From the NCBI GenBank assembly GCA_018436705.1, contig JAHDLA010000020.1:98013-162012 (forward strand): DNA of 64,000 bases, given 5' to 3'. The stretch comes from Sedimentibacter sp. (GTDB lineage Bacteria > Bacillota > Clostridia > Tissierellales > Sedimentibacteraceae). This document shows positions 17,432-24,849 of this stretch, piece by piece (position 1 is the first letter of the stretch; each line of letters opens with the position of its first letter). The notes below the pieces were generated by a model. The model was not told where the DNA came from, searched no databases, and was given only the letters and a program-made list of their open reading frames with translations. The translations under genes and the position numbers were made by a program.

Positions 17432-17710
17432 TTGCCTCGTGCATACCGTGATTTGGACGGAATATATGCTTACATTGCTGATACCCTCATAGAGCCTAGC
17501 ATTGTTGTTAAATTAGTTGATTCTTTGGAGGAAACCGTTTTCAGTTTGGAGAGCATGCCTCAGCGAGGAGCTTTAAGAAAAAAGGGTGCTTACGCATACA
17601 AAGGATATCACCAGCTTTTTGTTGGCAATTTTATGGTTTTGTATCGCATTGCAGAAGCAAAGAAGCAAGTTATTATAATAACAATTCGATACTCAAAAAG
17701 CGAATTTTAG
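17432..17710 (+). CDS. RelE/ParE-family toxin, start codon uncertain
   Basis: 92 residues from TTG 17432. The frame is open back to 17411 and encodes NKYSVKLL before PRAYRDLDGIYAYIA. RelE/ParE toxins normally begin MxYxVxLxPxAxxDL, so the true N-terminus should lie near 17411-17417, but no ATG, GTG or TTG exists there (the codons are AAT AAA TAT). Translation from TTG 17432 would drop the first beta strand. The rest, including the C-terminal ...FMVLYRIAEAKKQVIIITIRYSKSEF, is intact. Either the start has mutated and the toxin is silent, or an unusual start is used. Confidence 0.8.
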   Translation: MPRAYRDLDGIYAYIADTLIEPSIVVKLVDSLEETVFSLESMPQRGALRKKGAYAYKGYHQLFVGNFMVLYRIAEAKKQVIIITIRYSKSEF

Positions 17711-17745
17711 GAAGTTGCACCTCAATAGAGTATCTCAAACGTGTG

Positions 17746-18039
17746 CTATGATCGCTTTGAAAAGAAAGAGCCATAGGGAAATCTTTTCAATTCTGCATCT
17801 TTACCTTCTATTGACGCTCTTTTTTTATACTTTTCTAAATATTCTTCGGTCTTTTGATATTGCGATATTTTATAAAATTCATTAGTATTCATACCAATTT
17901 TTAATATCTTTCTTGCACTCTTGTTTGCACATTCATTATGCTTTGGACAATTTTTGCACTGTGCTAAGTCATAATAGTACTTGTATACTTCTCTTGCTTC
18001 CATTTGTTTATTCGACTTGGTCTTATAGTATATATTAAC
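17746..18039 (-). pseudogene. IS1182-type transposase fragment
   Basis: The minus-strand frame is open from 18039 and includes EAREVYKYYYDLAQCKNCPK, then HNECANKSARKILKIGMN and KYKKRASIEGKDAELKRF. This is the Cys-rich and DDE-proximal region of IS1182-family transposases. Both ends are missing: the usual HGLDRARG continuation after AELKRF is replaced by an unrelated PYGSFFSKRS, and there is no N-terminal half. It overlaps, in antisense, the left end of the duplicated membrane-protein segment. It is a dead remnant. Confidence 0.82.
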
Positions 18040-18383
18040 TCAAGGGGTGGAGTGATTACATTGCCAAGACTATTTTTATCTTATTATTCACTCATTGTCA
18101 TGATATTGGCTTTAATCTTTGGATTTATCATTCTTTTATTCTGTCGTAATAGAAAAGAAAATAGCTTTATGAAGAGGATTTTCTTATTACCAGTATCTTA
18201 TTTATTGGGTCAGCTGATTATTAAAGGATTTACTACTTCATCATATACTGCTACACGAGATTTTTATGCAATGTTATTAATTATGATACCAATATATATT
18301 GCTTCTCTCATGGCTTTAAACATAATTAGTGCATATAAAAGGGGAAAATAAAAAAAGGCATTTATTTGAAGTTTATTCTACGG
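17973..18383 (+). repeat. Duplicated segment, copy 2 (of two)
   Basis: Nearly identical to 12364-12774. In this copy the left side continues into a longer piece of the IS1182-type transposase. This suggests that copy 2 keeps the original junction and that copy 1, cut within the transposase, arose from it or from a shared source. Confidence 0.85.
18061..18351 (+). CDS. Small hydrophobic membrane protein, copy 2
   Basis: Near-identical twin of 12452-12745, 96 residues from TTG 18061 (ribosome site GGTGGAG; the frame is open from 18004). Differences from copy 1 include Ala to Val in TM1, Arg to Cys in LLFCRNRKE, Phe to Ile after MKR, Ala to Pro in the third segment and Met to Arg near the end. 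Three membrane segments, no recognised family. Confidence 0.5.
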   Translation: MPRLFLSYYSLIVMILALIFGFIILLFCRNRKENSFMKRIFLLPVSYLLGQLIIKGFTTSSYTATRDFYAMLLIMIPIYIASLMALNIISAYKRGK

Positions 18384-18401
18384 CGACTTTGTTTGCTTGT
18401 C

Positions 18402-18458
18402 TCGTGTTCACCCTGACAGCTCCACTCTATATTTGGACTATATTGGGTATGTAAACAA
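18402..18458 (-). repeat. Cassette-associated intergenic block, copy 0 (diverged)
   Basis: On the minus strand ATACCCAATATAGTCC, a six-base insertion, AGAGT, and later AGGGTGAACACG follow the same order as the better copies of this block. It lies directly after the terminator of the P-loop gene, as in the other copies. It is the weakest member. Confidence 0.45.
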
Positions 18459-18462
18459 GCAA

Positions 18463-18492
18463 GAGCCGTTGCATCTTCTGATGCAACGGCTC
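18463..18492 (-). terminator. Terminator of the P-loop kinase-like gene
   Basis: GAGCCGTTGCATC (18463-18475) and GATGCAACGGCTC (18480-18492) form a perfect 13-bp stem with a 4-base loop, followed on the minus strand by TTGCTTGTTT. Confidence 0.8.
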
Positions 18493-18578
18493 AATTTGTG
18501 ATAAGTCAGATTATATTGTGTAGTTGAAATTATGTGCGAACAGAGGGTGTACTCATAATTTACCTGATAAATGGGAAT

Positions 18579-19091
18579 TTACAAGTCAATTTCCTCTGGA
18601 TAGCATTCATCAATCAAAATATATTTGCAGTTATATTTTTCACACATTTCAAGATAATGCGCATTATCCTCAAGTACAGAATTCATGGTACACCATGTAT
18701 CATCAACACGGTTTTCTATTTCATTAGCATATTTTTTTATATCTGAAAAGTGTTGCATAATATAGTTTTGGCTCATTACAAGACAGTGATAGCAGATTTC
18801 ATTCAGATATGCATCACTAAAATCCTCTTTCCAATCAAATGGGATGTAACAACCTTCCACCACAAGATTTTGCTTGTTTTCAATGGCAGTCTTAATCATT
18901 TCCCGAACAATCGGCCACAAATAGTCCTCCAACTCACTGTCATCTTCGGGAGTTAGATTTGTGTTTTCGCTTCGGATTAACCCCATTTTCAAAAGATCAA
19001 TAGACAGATATGGATACTGGTACTTTTTAAGAAGCTTCTGTGCCAACAAAGTTTTACCTGTGTGAGAAGCCCCTGTAATTAATATAATCAA
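18579..19091 (-). CDS. P-loop NTPase, small-molecule kinase-like
   Basis: 170 residues from TTG 19091, which has GGAGGGAG eight bases upstream; an upstream TTG at 19106 contains that site and is unlikely. A Walker A motif lies right at the N-terminus (IILITGASHTGKTLLAQKLL). LSIDLLKMGLIR and LVVEGCYIPFDW follow, as in shikimate/adenylylsulfate-kinase-like and zeta-toxin-like kinases, and there is a C-terminal ILIDECYP. The substrate is unknown. Some relatives inactivate antibiotics by phosphorylation, but nothing here proves that. It has its own promoter at 19133-19161 and terminator, and is the leftmost module of the cassette-like run. Confidence 0.72.
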   Translation of the reverse strand: MIILITGASHTGKTLLAQKLLKKYQYPYLSIDLLKMGLIRSENTNLTPEDDSELEDYLWPIVREMIKTAIENKQNLVVEGCYIPFDWKEDFSDAYLNEICYHCLVMSQNYIMQHFSDIKKYANEIENRVDDTWCTMNSVLEDNAHYLEMCEKYNCKYILIDECYPEEIDL

Positions 19092-19132
19092 TCGTACTCC
19101 CTCCAATTCAAAATCTGATTTGTAGTCCAGTT

Positions 19133-19161
19133 AGTATATAAATTTCTCGACATTGCTTGAA
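19133..19161 (-). promoter_or_regulatory. Promoter of the P-loop kinase-like gene
   Basis: Minus strand TTCAAG, 17-base spacer, TATACT. It has the same architecture as the TTGAAG promoters further right, but is less similar around the boxes. Confidence 0.6.
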
Positions 19162-19215
19162 TCATTTGCAACTTTGAGATTCGTGTTTTTTCGCCCACAT
19201 GGGGAAATATGCTTT

Positions 19216-19701
19216 CTACTCCTCGGTGTAGGCTCGTTTTGCTAAAGGTTTTTCCATGATAAAGTTTGTAAGCTCTACACCATTACGAATGACCTTGTTT
19301 TCACTGACAACATGATAACCATGCTTTTCAAAAAATGGTTTGGCGGTTATAGAAGCGTGTGTAGCAAAAGCAGAAATACCGTGTATTTCAGCCTGCCGTT
19401 CAAGTTCAGTTGTAATTGTTGTGGCAATGCCTTTACCTTGGTAGTCTTTGTGAACAAATAGCCTGTCAAGATAGCCGTGATTGTCCATATCGCCAAATCC
19501 CACAATGATGTTATTTTCTTCTGCAACAAGCGTATTGTGTTCTAAAAAAGACTTGTCCCAAGCAACTATATCTATTTTACCGGTAGCCCAAACATCAAGT
19601 TGAGATTTCGTATAATCTTTTGCGTTAATTGTGTGGACTGTTTCATAAAACAGGTCTGCAATCTCAGTACAATCAGCAGTTTTATATTTTCTTATCTTCA
19701 T
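19216..19701 (-). CDS. GNAT-family N-acetyltransferase
   Basis: 161 residues. The GNAT core has an acetyl-CoA loop in DRLFVHKDYQGKGIATTITTEL (Q/R-x-x-G-x-G/A type at about 88-99), with upstream VGFGDMDNHGYLDR and downstream ISAFATHASITAKPFFEKHGY. The substrate is not predictable. Small Clostridia GNATs of this type are often annotated as possible aminoglycoside or amino-acid acetylases. It sits under a TTGAAG-type promoter with a long structured leader shared with the DUF3795 gene. Confidence 0.88.
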   Translation of the reverse strand: MKIRKYKTADCTEIADLFYETVHTINAKDYTKSQLDVWATGKIDIVAWDKSFLEHNTLVAEENNIIVGFGDMDNHGYLDRLFVHKDYQGKGIATTITTELERQAEIHGISAFATHASITAKPFFEKHGYHVVSENKVIRNGVELTNFIMEKPLAKRAYTEE

Positions 19702-19801
19702 AAATTCCCCTACACAAAGTTATATAAATTCGCTTTCCAAGCGTTAATTTTCCTCACTACCATCGGTTCGCAAAAACTTTCTTCGGTAGCTACATTTAAT
19801 A

Positions 19802-19830
19802 ATTTTAACACATTAAAGTGAGAGCTTCAA
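19802..19830 (-). promoter_or_regulatory. TTGAAG-N17-TAAAAT promoter (GNAT gene)
   Basis: Minus-strand TTGAAG (19825-19830), exactly 17 bases, TAAAAT (19802-19807). The flanks (AGAATTGAAGCTCT, then ACTTTAAT) match the DUF3795 promoter at 26492. The leader downstream contains a CTACC...GGTAG hairpin and the string AGCGAATTTATATAAC, both also present before DUF3795. Confidence 0.78.
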
Positions 19831-19880
19831 TTCTCAAATTATGAACAATGGAAAGAGTAAGGAGTATAAAAATGCAAATC

Positions 19881-19930
19881 CGCTCACCGTCCTTTTGCGA
19901 GTATACTCTGGACGATTTTGGGTCTATAAT
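19881..19930 (-). repeat. Cassette-associated intergenic block, copy 1
   Basis: Minus strand: AAAATCGTCCAGAGTATACT, then CGCAAAAGGACGGTGAGCGG. It lies between the terminator of the CatA-like gene and the promoter of the GNAT gene. CGTCC and GGACG can pair across it. Confidence 0.7.
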
Positions 19931-19937
19931 GACCAAA

Positions 19938-19963
19938 GAACCGTTACACAAGTGTAGCGGTTC
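19938..19963 (-). terminator. Terminator of the CatA-like gene
   Basis: GAACCGTTACAC (19938-19949) with GTGTAGCGGTTC (19952-19963), 12 pairs with one G-U, followed on the minus strand by TTTGG. Confidence 0.75.
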
Positions 19964-20010
19964 AATTTCTATATTATTTAGATTTAATTTATAAAATTAT
20001 CTAGAATTCT

Positions 20011-20673
20011 TTATAACCATTCTTCTGGATGATTCATAGTTCTTTGTAATTCTTCAAAAAAGATTTTCAAATGATATCCTTCTGTTGTTGCATGATGAAC
20101 CGTAACAGAAAGTGGCATCTGAATTTTACCGAATGTCTCTACAAATCCACCCGCTTCAAAACTGGGAACATAGTAGTCCTTAATGCCATGGTTGTGAAGA
20201 GAAAAGCTGTTGAAGGTAAACCATGGAATGCAGGATATGATGTATGCGTTGAGGAGCGGAATTCCTTTTGAGGAAAGAATGCCATGACTACTACCATGCT
20301 TTTTTATGTCCTCAATATACTGTTTATAAAAAGTGTGAAAACATTCATCATATTCTGTCCATAAAAGAGAAGTTGTCTTATCATCCTCATGAAATTGTGG
20401 GTAAGCTGGCGTGAGAGTTTTCCAATGACCAAGTACACCATCCTTAACTGCAACACGGAATTCTTCATGCTTACTGATTGCACGTGTAATTAGATAAAGA
20501 TATGTGGGAAAAAATTTGTATCCTTTTGCCTTTAGTGTGTTGCGTAGTACAGTGACATCCATTGTTACATTTATTGTGTAACTGGTTGGAGCCATCTGAG
20601 TATAATAATAAAAAGCTTGTGCCATCGGCCATGTTTTCATATCAATGGGTGTGAAATTTAGTGTATCATTCAT
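20011..20673 (-). CDS. Type A chloramphenicol acetyltransferase-like protein
   Basis: 220 residues, the usual CAT type A length, aligned from end to end (NFTPIDMKTWPMAQAFYYYT; ...YPQFHEDDKTTSLLWTEYDE; ...IPLLNAYIISCIPWFTFNSF). The catalytic motif is VHHATTEGYH: His194 is the base, but the usual Asp of HHxxxDG is Glu198. Enzymes of this family transfer acetyl from acetyl-CoA to chloramphenicol in the cytoplasm. Whether this variant acts on chloramphenicol is open. Its ATG overlaps the stop of the upstream XRE gene (ATGA), so the two are co-translated. Confidence 0.85.
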   Translation of the reverse strand: MNDTLNFTPIDMKTWPMAQAFYYYTQMAPTSYTINVTMDVTVLRNTLKAKGYKFFPTYLYLITRAISKHEEFRVAVKDGVLGHWKTLTPAYPQFHEDDKTTSLLWTEYDECFHTFYKQYIEDIKKHGSSHGILSSKGIPLLNAYIISCIPWFTFNSFSLHNHGIKDYYVPSFEAGGFVETFGKIQMPLSVTVHHATTEGYHLKIFFEELQRTMNHPEEWL

Positions 20674-21254
20674 TCACCATTCACCCACAATCCATGTTGG
20701 TTACAGCCAAAGTACAGCTTGCCACCATAAAGTTTTGGGAAACGTACTTCACCACTTTGCTCTGGGTAAAGCCTAACCATAAGGATACGGTCACAAGCTA
20801 TATAAGCAATAAAGTTAATGTAATGTTCCTTGGACATTTCATGGAGAAATGTAATGTAGTAATCATCTTCAATGGTTTCGACTTTAAGATTATGATTTTT
20901 ATCGCTTGGTTTTGCTATGAGTGCAATTAATTTTCGCCCACAGCAGGACAAATCTGCTTCACCTGTGGAGGTTATAACATTTCCACAGGTTGGACAGACA
21001 TAAAATTTTATTTTTTTCATATTGCCTCCGTCTGCATTGTTTGGGTCTAAATCACCTAACAATATTTTTTCAATATTTACGTTTAATACATCCGATAATT
21101 CATGGAGCAGAGACACATCGGGACAACCCAACCCACGCTCCCATTTTGAAATGGTTTTGTCGCTGATATTCATGGCATCAGCAAGCTGTTTTTGTGTTAG
21201 CTTTTTTTCTTTTCGTAGTCCATGAATCAGTATTCCAACCTTTTTGCAATCCAT
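20670..21254 (-). CDS. XRE-family regulator with C-terminal zinc-ribbon/desulfoferrodoxin-like part
   Basis: 194 residues from ATG 21254, chosen because GGAGGTGA lies five bases upstream and itself overlaps the ATG at 21269. The helix-turn-helix is at about 6-60 (IHGLRKEKKLTQKQLADAMN, then ISDKTISKWERG). Residues 80-115 hold VCPTCGNVITSTGEADLSCC, a four-Cys metal-binding knuckle like desulforedoxin. A beta-rich C-terminal region with several His follows (MSKEHYINF, FGCNQHGLWV). It could sense redox or metal state. It is the first gene of a two-gene operon with the CatA-like gene. Confidence 0.85.
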   Translation of the reverse strand: MDCKKVGILIHGLRKEKKLTQKQLADAMNISDKTISKWERGLGCPDVSLLHELSDVLNVNIEKILLGDLDPNNADGGNMKKIKFYVCPTCGNVITSTGEADLSCCGRKLIALIAKPSDKNHNLKVETIEDDYYITFLHEMSKEHYINFIAYIACDRILMVRLYPEQSGEVRFPKLYGGKLYFGCNQHGLWVNGE

Positions 21255-21403
21255 GATGTTCACCTCCATGTATTAAGAATAATCGCAGACAGACTATAAT
21301 ACAATAAACGCTCCGTAGAGTTTGAAAAGCATGTATAAAAGAACCCAAAATATGTCCCTTGTTATTACCGTCTCTTAAAAATTTTTTACGCCAATATTTT
21401 TTG

Positions 21404-21432
21404 ATTTTACCATAATTAAAAGTCTGCTTCAA
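21404..21432 (-). promoter_or_regulatory. TTGAAG-N17-TAAAAT promoter (XRE-CatA operon)
   Basis: Minus-strand TTGAAG (21427-21432), 17 bases, TAAAAT (21404-21409). In the 150-base leader a 12-codon frame, MLFKLYGAFIVL, lies at 21294-21332 (minus) and could be a leader peptide. Its ribosome site is poor, so I give it little weight. Confidence 0.75.
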
Positions 21433-21477
21433 CAGCCTAAATATGAACACAGGAGTGGAAAAATCAATATAAAAAAT

Positions 21478-21527
21478 CGCTTACCATCCTTTTGCAAGGA
21501 TACTCTGGACTATTCTCGGCTTATAGG
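21478..21527 (-). repeat. Cassette-associated intergenic block, copy 2
   Basis: Minus strand: TATAAGCCGAGAATAGTCC, AGAGTATCCTTGCAAAAGG, ATGGTAAGCG. ATCCTT and AAGGAT within it form a short hairpin. It lies between the MATE terminator and the XRE promoter. Confidence 0.75.
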
Positions 21528-21533
21528 TAAAGA

Positions 21534-21570
21534 GATAGCCACTACACAAGATTAAAGTGTGGTGGCTATC
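21534..21570 (-). terminator. Terminator of the MATE gene
   Basis: GATAGCCACTACAC (21534-21547) with GTGTGGTGGCTATC (21557-21570), followed on the minus strand by TCTTT. Confidence 0.78.
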
Positions 21571-21587
21571 GTCTCATAAGATGCCAG

Positions 21588-22925
21588 TTATTCTGTGGAA
21601 AATCCGTGAGGTTTCTTAGTAGTTTCTTTTCCGATAAAGAACAATGTCAAAAATAGTGTTACTATTTCTGTAGTTGGTGCAACCAGCCATACACCCATCA
21701 TCCCCAGAAATGCCGGAAGTGTAAAAATGCAAATTAGTAGAACAACTAATCCTCGTGCTGAGGAAATAATAGCCGACTCCTTGGCCTTCCCTATAGAGGT
21801 AAAGTAAAAAGAAGTGATTGTATTGATTCCTGAAAAGAGAAACGAAACAGCAAAAATCGCTACACCGGAATGTACCATCTGTTGCACCAAATCATTCTTT
21901 ATGAATAGACCACTGTACCAATCAGCTCCAACCACTACCAGTAAAAGTAACACCACTCCTGCAATCAATACCATTGTGTTGGTAATTTTCCGCAGGCTCT
22001 TTGACAGAGAATATTCCTTGGCACCATAAGTGAAGCTAATCAGCGGACTGGCTCCTTGCCCAAAACCAATAAGCACCATGCTAAAGATATATGCTACATA
22101 GCCTACGATAGTAAATGCAGTAACACCATCAACGCCGATATACTTTAGTATCACAAAGTTATAAGCAAACATCGAAATACTAAGGGACATCTCGCCGATA
22201 AACTCTGAACTGCCATTGAGAAGTGTATTTTTAAGCACATCCTTTGAAAAAGTAAATTTATGGAGTTTGTACACACTTGACTTTTTGATAAAGAAGTAGA
22301 GTATGCACAGAAATGTAACAATCGCTGAAAGAAGTGATGCTGCTGCAATGCCTTTCACACCAAACCCCATCCAGCGAACAAATAAATAGTCTAACAAGAT
22401 GTTGAGTAGCACGTTCAAAATATTAACTTGCATAAAAAATTGCGGTTTTCCTTCTCCACGGATAAACATACCAAAGGATGCGTTTATCACCATAACGGGA
22501 AGCTCTAACAGGAGAATGCCATAATAGTCTTTGAAAAATCCTGATACTTGTCCATCGGCATTTAAAAGATAAAGCATGGGGTCGAGGCAGAACCAGACAA
22601 TCACACTCAGCAAAATTGTTGCAAGTGTTGAGGTGAACATCGTTTGATTAAAGATGCTGTTGCATTTTTTGGTGTCTTTTCCGCCCAGTGCAATTCCTGC
22701 GATTGCCACACCACCGACTGAAACCATTAATCCTACTGCAAGGTACAAATAAATAATCGGTAAACCTAAGTTTACCGCTGCAAGTCCCTCTGAACCCACA
22801 TAGTTTCCGATGAAAAAGCCATCTGCTACAGTAATCAGAGAGGTTAGTACCATAGCAATAATTGATGGAATCGAGAATTGCAGAATGGTTTTTACTTTGT
22901 TATTTTTGATGTTTTCTAAATTCAT
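21588..22925 (-). CDS. MATE-family multidrug efflux transporter
   Basis: About 445 residues with twelve membrane segments. It has the MATE/NorM pattern (ILQFSIPSIIAMVLTSLITV, then ADGFFIGNYVGSEGLAAVNLGLP; the second half begins with GADWYSGLFIKNDL). It exports cationic drugs with sodium or protons. The start is taken at ATG 22925, with GGAGG eight bases upstream. ATG 22931 overlaps that site too closely, and the upstream TTG 22940 precedes it. It follows an AraC-family regulator by about 75 bases under the same promoter, which suggests drug-inducible control. Confidence 0.9.
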   Translation of the reverse strand: MNLENIKNNKVKTILQFSIPSIIAMVLTSLITVADGFFIGNYVGSEGLAAVNLGLPIIYLYLAVGLMVSVGGVAIAGIALGGKDTKKCNSIFNQTMFTSTLATILLSVIVWFCLDPMLYLLNADGQVSGFFKDYYGILLLELPVMVINASFGMFIRGEGKPQFFMQVNILNVLLNILLDYLFVRWMGFGVKGIAAASLLSAIVTFLCILYFFIKKSSVYKLHKFTFSKDVLKNTLLNGSSEFIGEMSLSISMFAYNFVILKYIGVDGVTAFTIVGYVAYIFSMVLIGFGQGASPLISFTYGAKEYSLSKSLRKITNTMVLIAGVVLLLLVVVGADWYSGLFIKNDLVQQMVHSGVAIFAVSFLFSGINTITSFYFTSIGKAKESAIISSARGLVVLLICIFTLPAFLGMMGVWLVAPTTEIVTLFLTLFFIGKETTKKPHGFSTE

Positions 22926-23000
22926 ATTCATTTCCTCCAATCCTTTGTTTACATCCTAAGGATAGCAGAGGAAGCAAAAATAAACTTCTGTATTTGTGCT

Positions 23001-23834
23001 CTATTGAATAGGAATGCAAAAATCAATTTCCATATACATGGTATTGCAATCAATTTTTCTGTAAAAATCAAAGCCGTATCGGTCGTCAATTTCAAAACCG
23101 CTTTTCGGTAGCCATACATTAAAGATGCTTTGATAAGCGGTATATATCTGATCCACTGTACCCTTAAAGTGATAGACAGCAAACTTGCCACCTATTAGTG
23201 TATAGATGTTTTCAAGGGCACAGTCTTGTGGTGCAGTGATGCACAGGTCATACAAGCACTCATCAATATGGGTAATAGAAGGATCATCATAGGTGCGCTC
23301 AATCAGCAATGTTTCATTGGTGATGAATTGCTGATACTTTTCTTGGAAGTTGCACCAATGGGTCGATAAATCCCGATAACTTCCCTTAAATCGCTCATAG
23401 ATTACTCTGCAATCCGCAAGAGTATTAATAGAGATTTTTTTGTTGCATTCTTTAAATGACTCTAAACTGATATCAGCAACGCAAAAAATGGGGTTTGATA
23501 AGGATTTCTGTGCAATGCTTCGACGAAATTCAATAGGAGATAGGTCATGATACTGCCTAAAAGCGGAGCTGTAATTTGATGAACTGTAACCATATTTCCA
23601 GCCAATATCAGTGATGTTTTTATTTTTTTCAACTTTTAGTCGAAATGCACTTTGCTCCAGCTTCACACGTTTAATAAACTCATAGATGCTTTCACCAGTT
23701 TCTGCCTTAAATAATCTGGAAAAATAATATTTAGAAAAGTTGCAATGAGAAGCAACATCATCAACCGATAGGTCTTCGCTTATGTTATTTAAGATATAGT
23801 CTATTGCACGATTGATAGATTCGTTGTTTATCAT
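23001..23834 (-). CDS. AraC-family regulator with GyrI-like effector domain
   Basis: 277 residues. An N-terminal AraC double helix-turn-helix (about 5-105: LSVDDVASHCNFSKYYFSRL, then SSSNYSSAFRQYHDLSPIEF) is joined to a C-terminal GyrI/Rob-like small-molecule domain (about 125-277, ending TMYMEIDFCIPIQ). Proteins with this layout, such as Rob/BmrR-like sensors, bind drugs and activate efflux genes. It is directly upstream of the MATE gene, which it probably controls. Its leader has a TTGAAG-type promoter and a small AAGCC/GGCTT hairpin. Confidence 0.9.
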   Translation of the reverse strand: MINNESINRAIDYILNNISEDLSVDDVASHCNFSKYYFSRLFKAETGESIYEFIKRVKLEQSAFRLKVEKNKNITDIGWKYGYSSSNYSSAFRQYHDLSPIEFRRSIAQKSLSNPIFCVADISLESFKECNKKISINTLADCRVIYERFKGSYRDLSTHWCNFQEKYQQFITNETLLIERTYDDPSITHIDECLYDLCITAPQDCALENIYTLIGGKFAVYHFKGTVDQIYTAYQSIFNVWLPKSGFEIDDRYGFDFYRKIDCNTMYMEIDFCIPIQ

Positions 23835-23911
23835 GACTTCTCACTCCTGTCTTTATCTCAATAGATAGTAATAAGCCTAAGAGGGCTTGGTAAATAGATA
23901 TTTGTAGTATG

Positions 23912-23940
23912 ATTTTATCACAGTAAAGTAACATCTTCAA
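23912..23940 (-). promoter_or_regulatory. TTGAAG-N17-TAAAAT promoter (AraC-MATE operon)
   Basis: Minus-strand TTGAAG (23935-23940), 17 bases, TAAAAT (23912-23917). TTGTTCATATTTGG just upstream also matches the XRE promoter's upstream region. Confidence 0.75.
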
Positions 23941-23967
23941 GTAACCAAATATGAACAACAGAAGGAG

Positions 23968-24018
23968 AAAGACCATCGTATTTTGCAAGGTTACTCCGGA
24001 CTATACTTGGATATGACA
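23968..24018 (-). repeat. Cassette-associated intergenic block, copy 3
   Basis: Minus strand: CATATCCAAGTATAGTCC, GGAGTAACCTTGCAAAAT, ACGATGGTC. It lies between the DJ-1 gene's terminator and the AraC promoter. Confidence 0.65.
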
Positions 24019-24029
24019 GAAAAGATAAA

Positions 24030-24064
24030 GAGTACAGCCTTGCACCATCGGCAAGGCTGTACTC
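24030..24064 (-). terminator. Terminator of the DJ-1/PfpI gene
   Basis: GAGTACAGCCTTGC (24030-24043) with GCAAGGCTGTACTC (24051-24064), a perfect 14-bp stem, followed on the minus strand by TTTATCTTTT. Confidence 0.85.
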
Positions 24065-24103
24065 AACTTTATACGTATGATATTCTGCTTATGGAAAGCT
24101 GTA

Positions 24104-24742
24104 TCAATTTTCATTGTTAGATGGCAAAGTCTGCATAAGGGCAAAGAAATGTTCAGGATCACCGGTATTAAAATATTTATACCAAGATTCCAGTGTGTTT
24201 GATTGAAAAACACCTAAATGCTCAATAATTTGTTTCGCCCACAACAAAGCTCCGGTGGAACTTGCAGTAATAAGGTTGTTATCCGCTACAGATGGCTTGT
24301 CTATATAGAAACTTTGCCCTTTATAACCAGGAGAAACCATTTCAAGAAATCCAGGACCATTACTGGTGTGCGGACGATTATTCAAAAACCCAGCATTGGC
24401 AAGTGCAACAGTGGCTCCACAGATTGCACCCACCACGGCACCTGCTGAAAGGAATTCACTTGCTTTTTCGATGATAGTTCCATGCTTTGGGTCGCCCCAT
24501 GTATTTGCACCAGGCAATAGCAATACGCTTGTTTCATTCACAACCATATCCTCAATCAAGCAATCCGGCACAATGGTCAGTCCGCCCATTGTATGGATTG
24601 GCTCCTTAGAGAGACTAACCGTTTTAAGAGATATACTCTGTGCATCTTTTTTGAAAAATCGACCGGAATTCAGCTCCGAAATAACATATCCCAGTTCCCA
24701 GTCGGCTAAAGTATCAGGAACGTAAACATAGATTGTAAACAT
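24104..24742 (-). CDS. DJ-1/PfpI-family protein
   Basis: 212 residues of the DJ-1/PfpI glutamine-amidotransferase-like fold. The nucleophile elbow is GAICGATVALANAGFL, with Cys in the usual place. An acidic residue sits early (DWELGYVISELNSGRFF) and LLPGANTWGD precedes it. Members act as peptidases, glyoxalases or redox chaperones; the specific activity is not predictable. It is divergent from the WYL regulator at 24850 with 107 bases between, so that regulator may control it. Confidence 0.85.
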   Translation of the reverse strand: MFTIYVYVPDTLADWELGYVISELNSGRFFKKDAQSISLKTVSLSKEPIHTMGGLTIVPDCLIEDMVVNETSVLLLPGANTWGDPKHGTIIEKASEFLSAGAVVGAICGATVALANAGFLNNRPHTSNGPGFLEMVSPGYKGQSFYIDKPSVADNNLITASSTGALLWAKQIIEHLGVFQSNTLESWYKYFNTGDPEHFFALMQTLPSNNEN

Positions 24743-24849
24743 AAATGTCCTCCATTTTCATTGTTTTATTGATTTGTTTGCTTTTTTATTGTACCATGTA
24801 ATTGTTGACAGCAGTATGGCAACAATTATAAAAGGAGAATATTGGTTCA

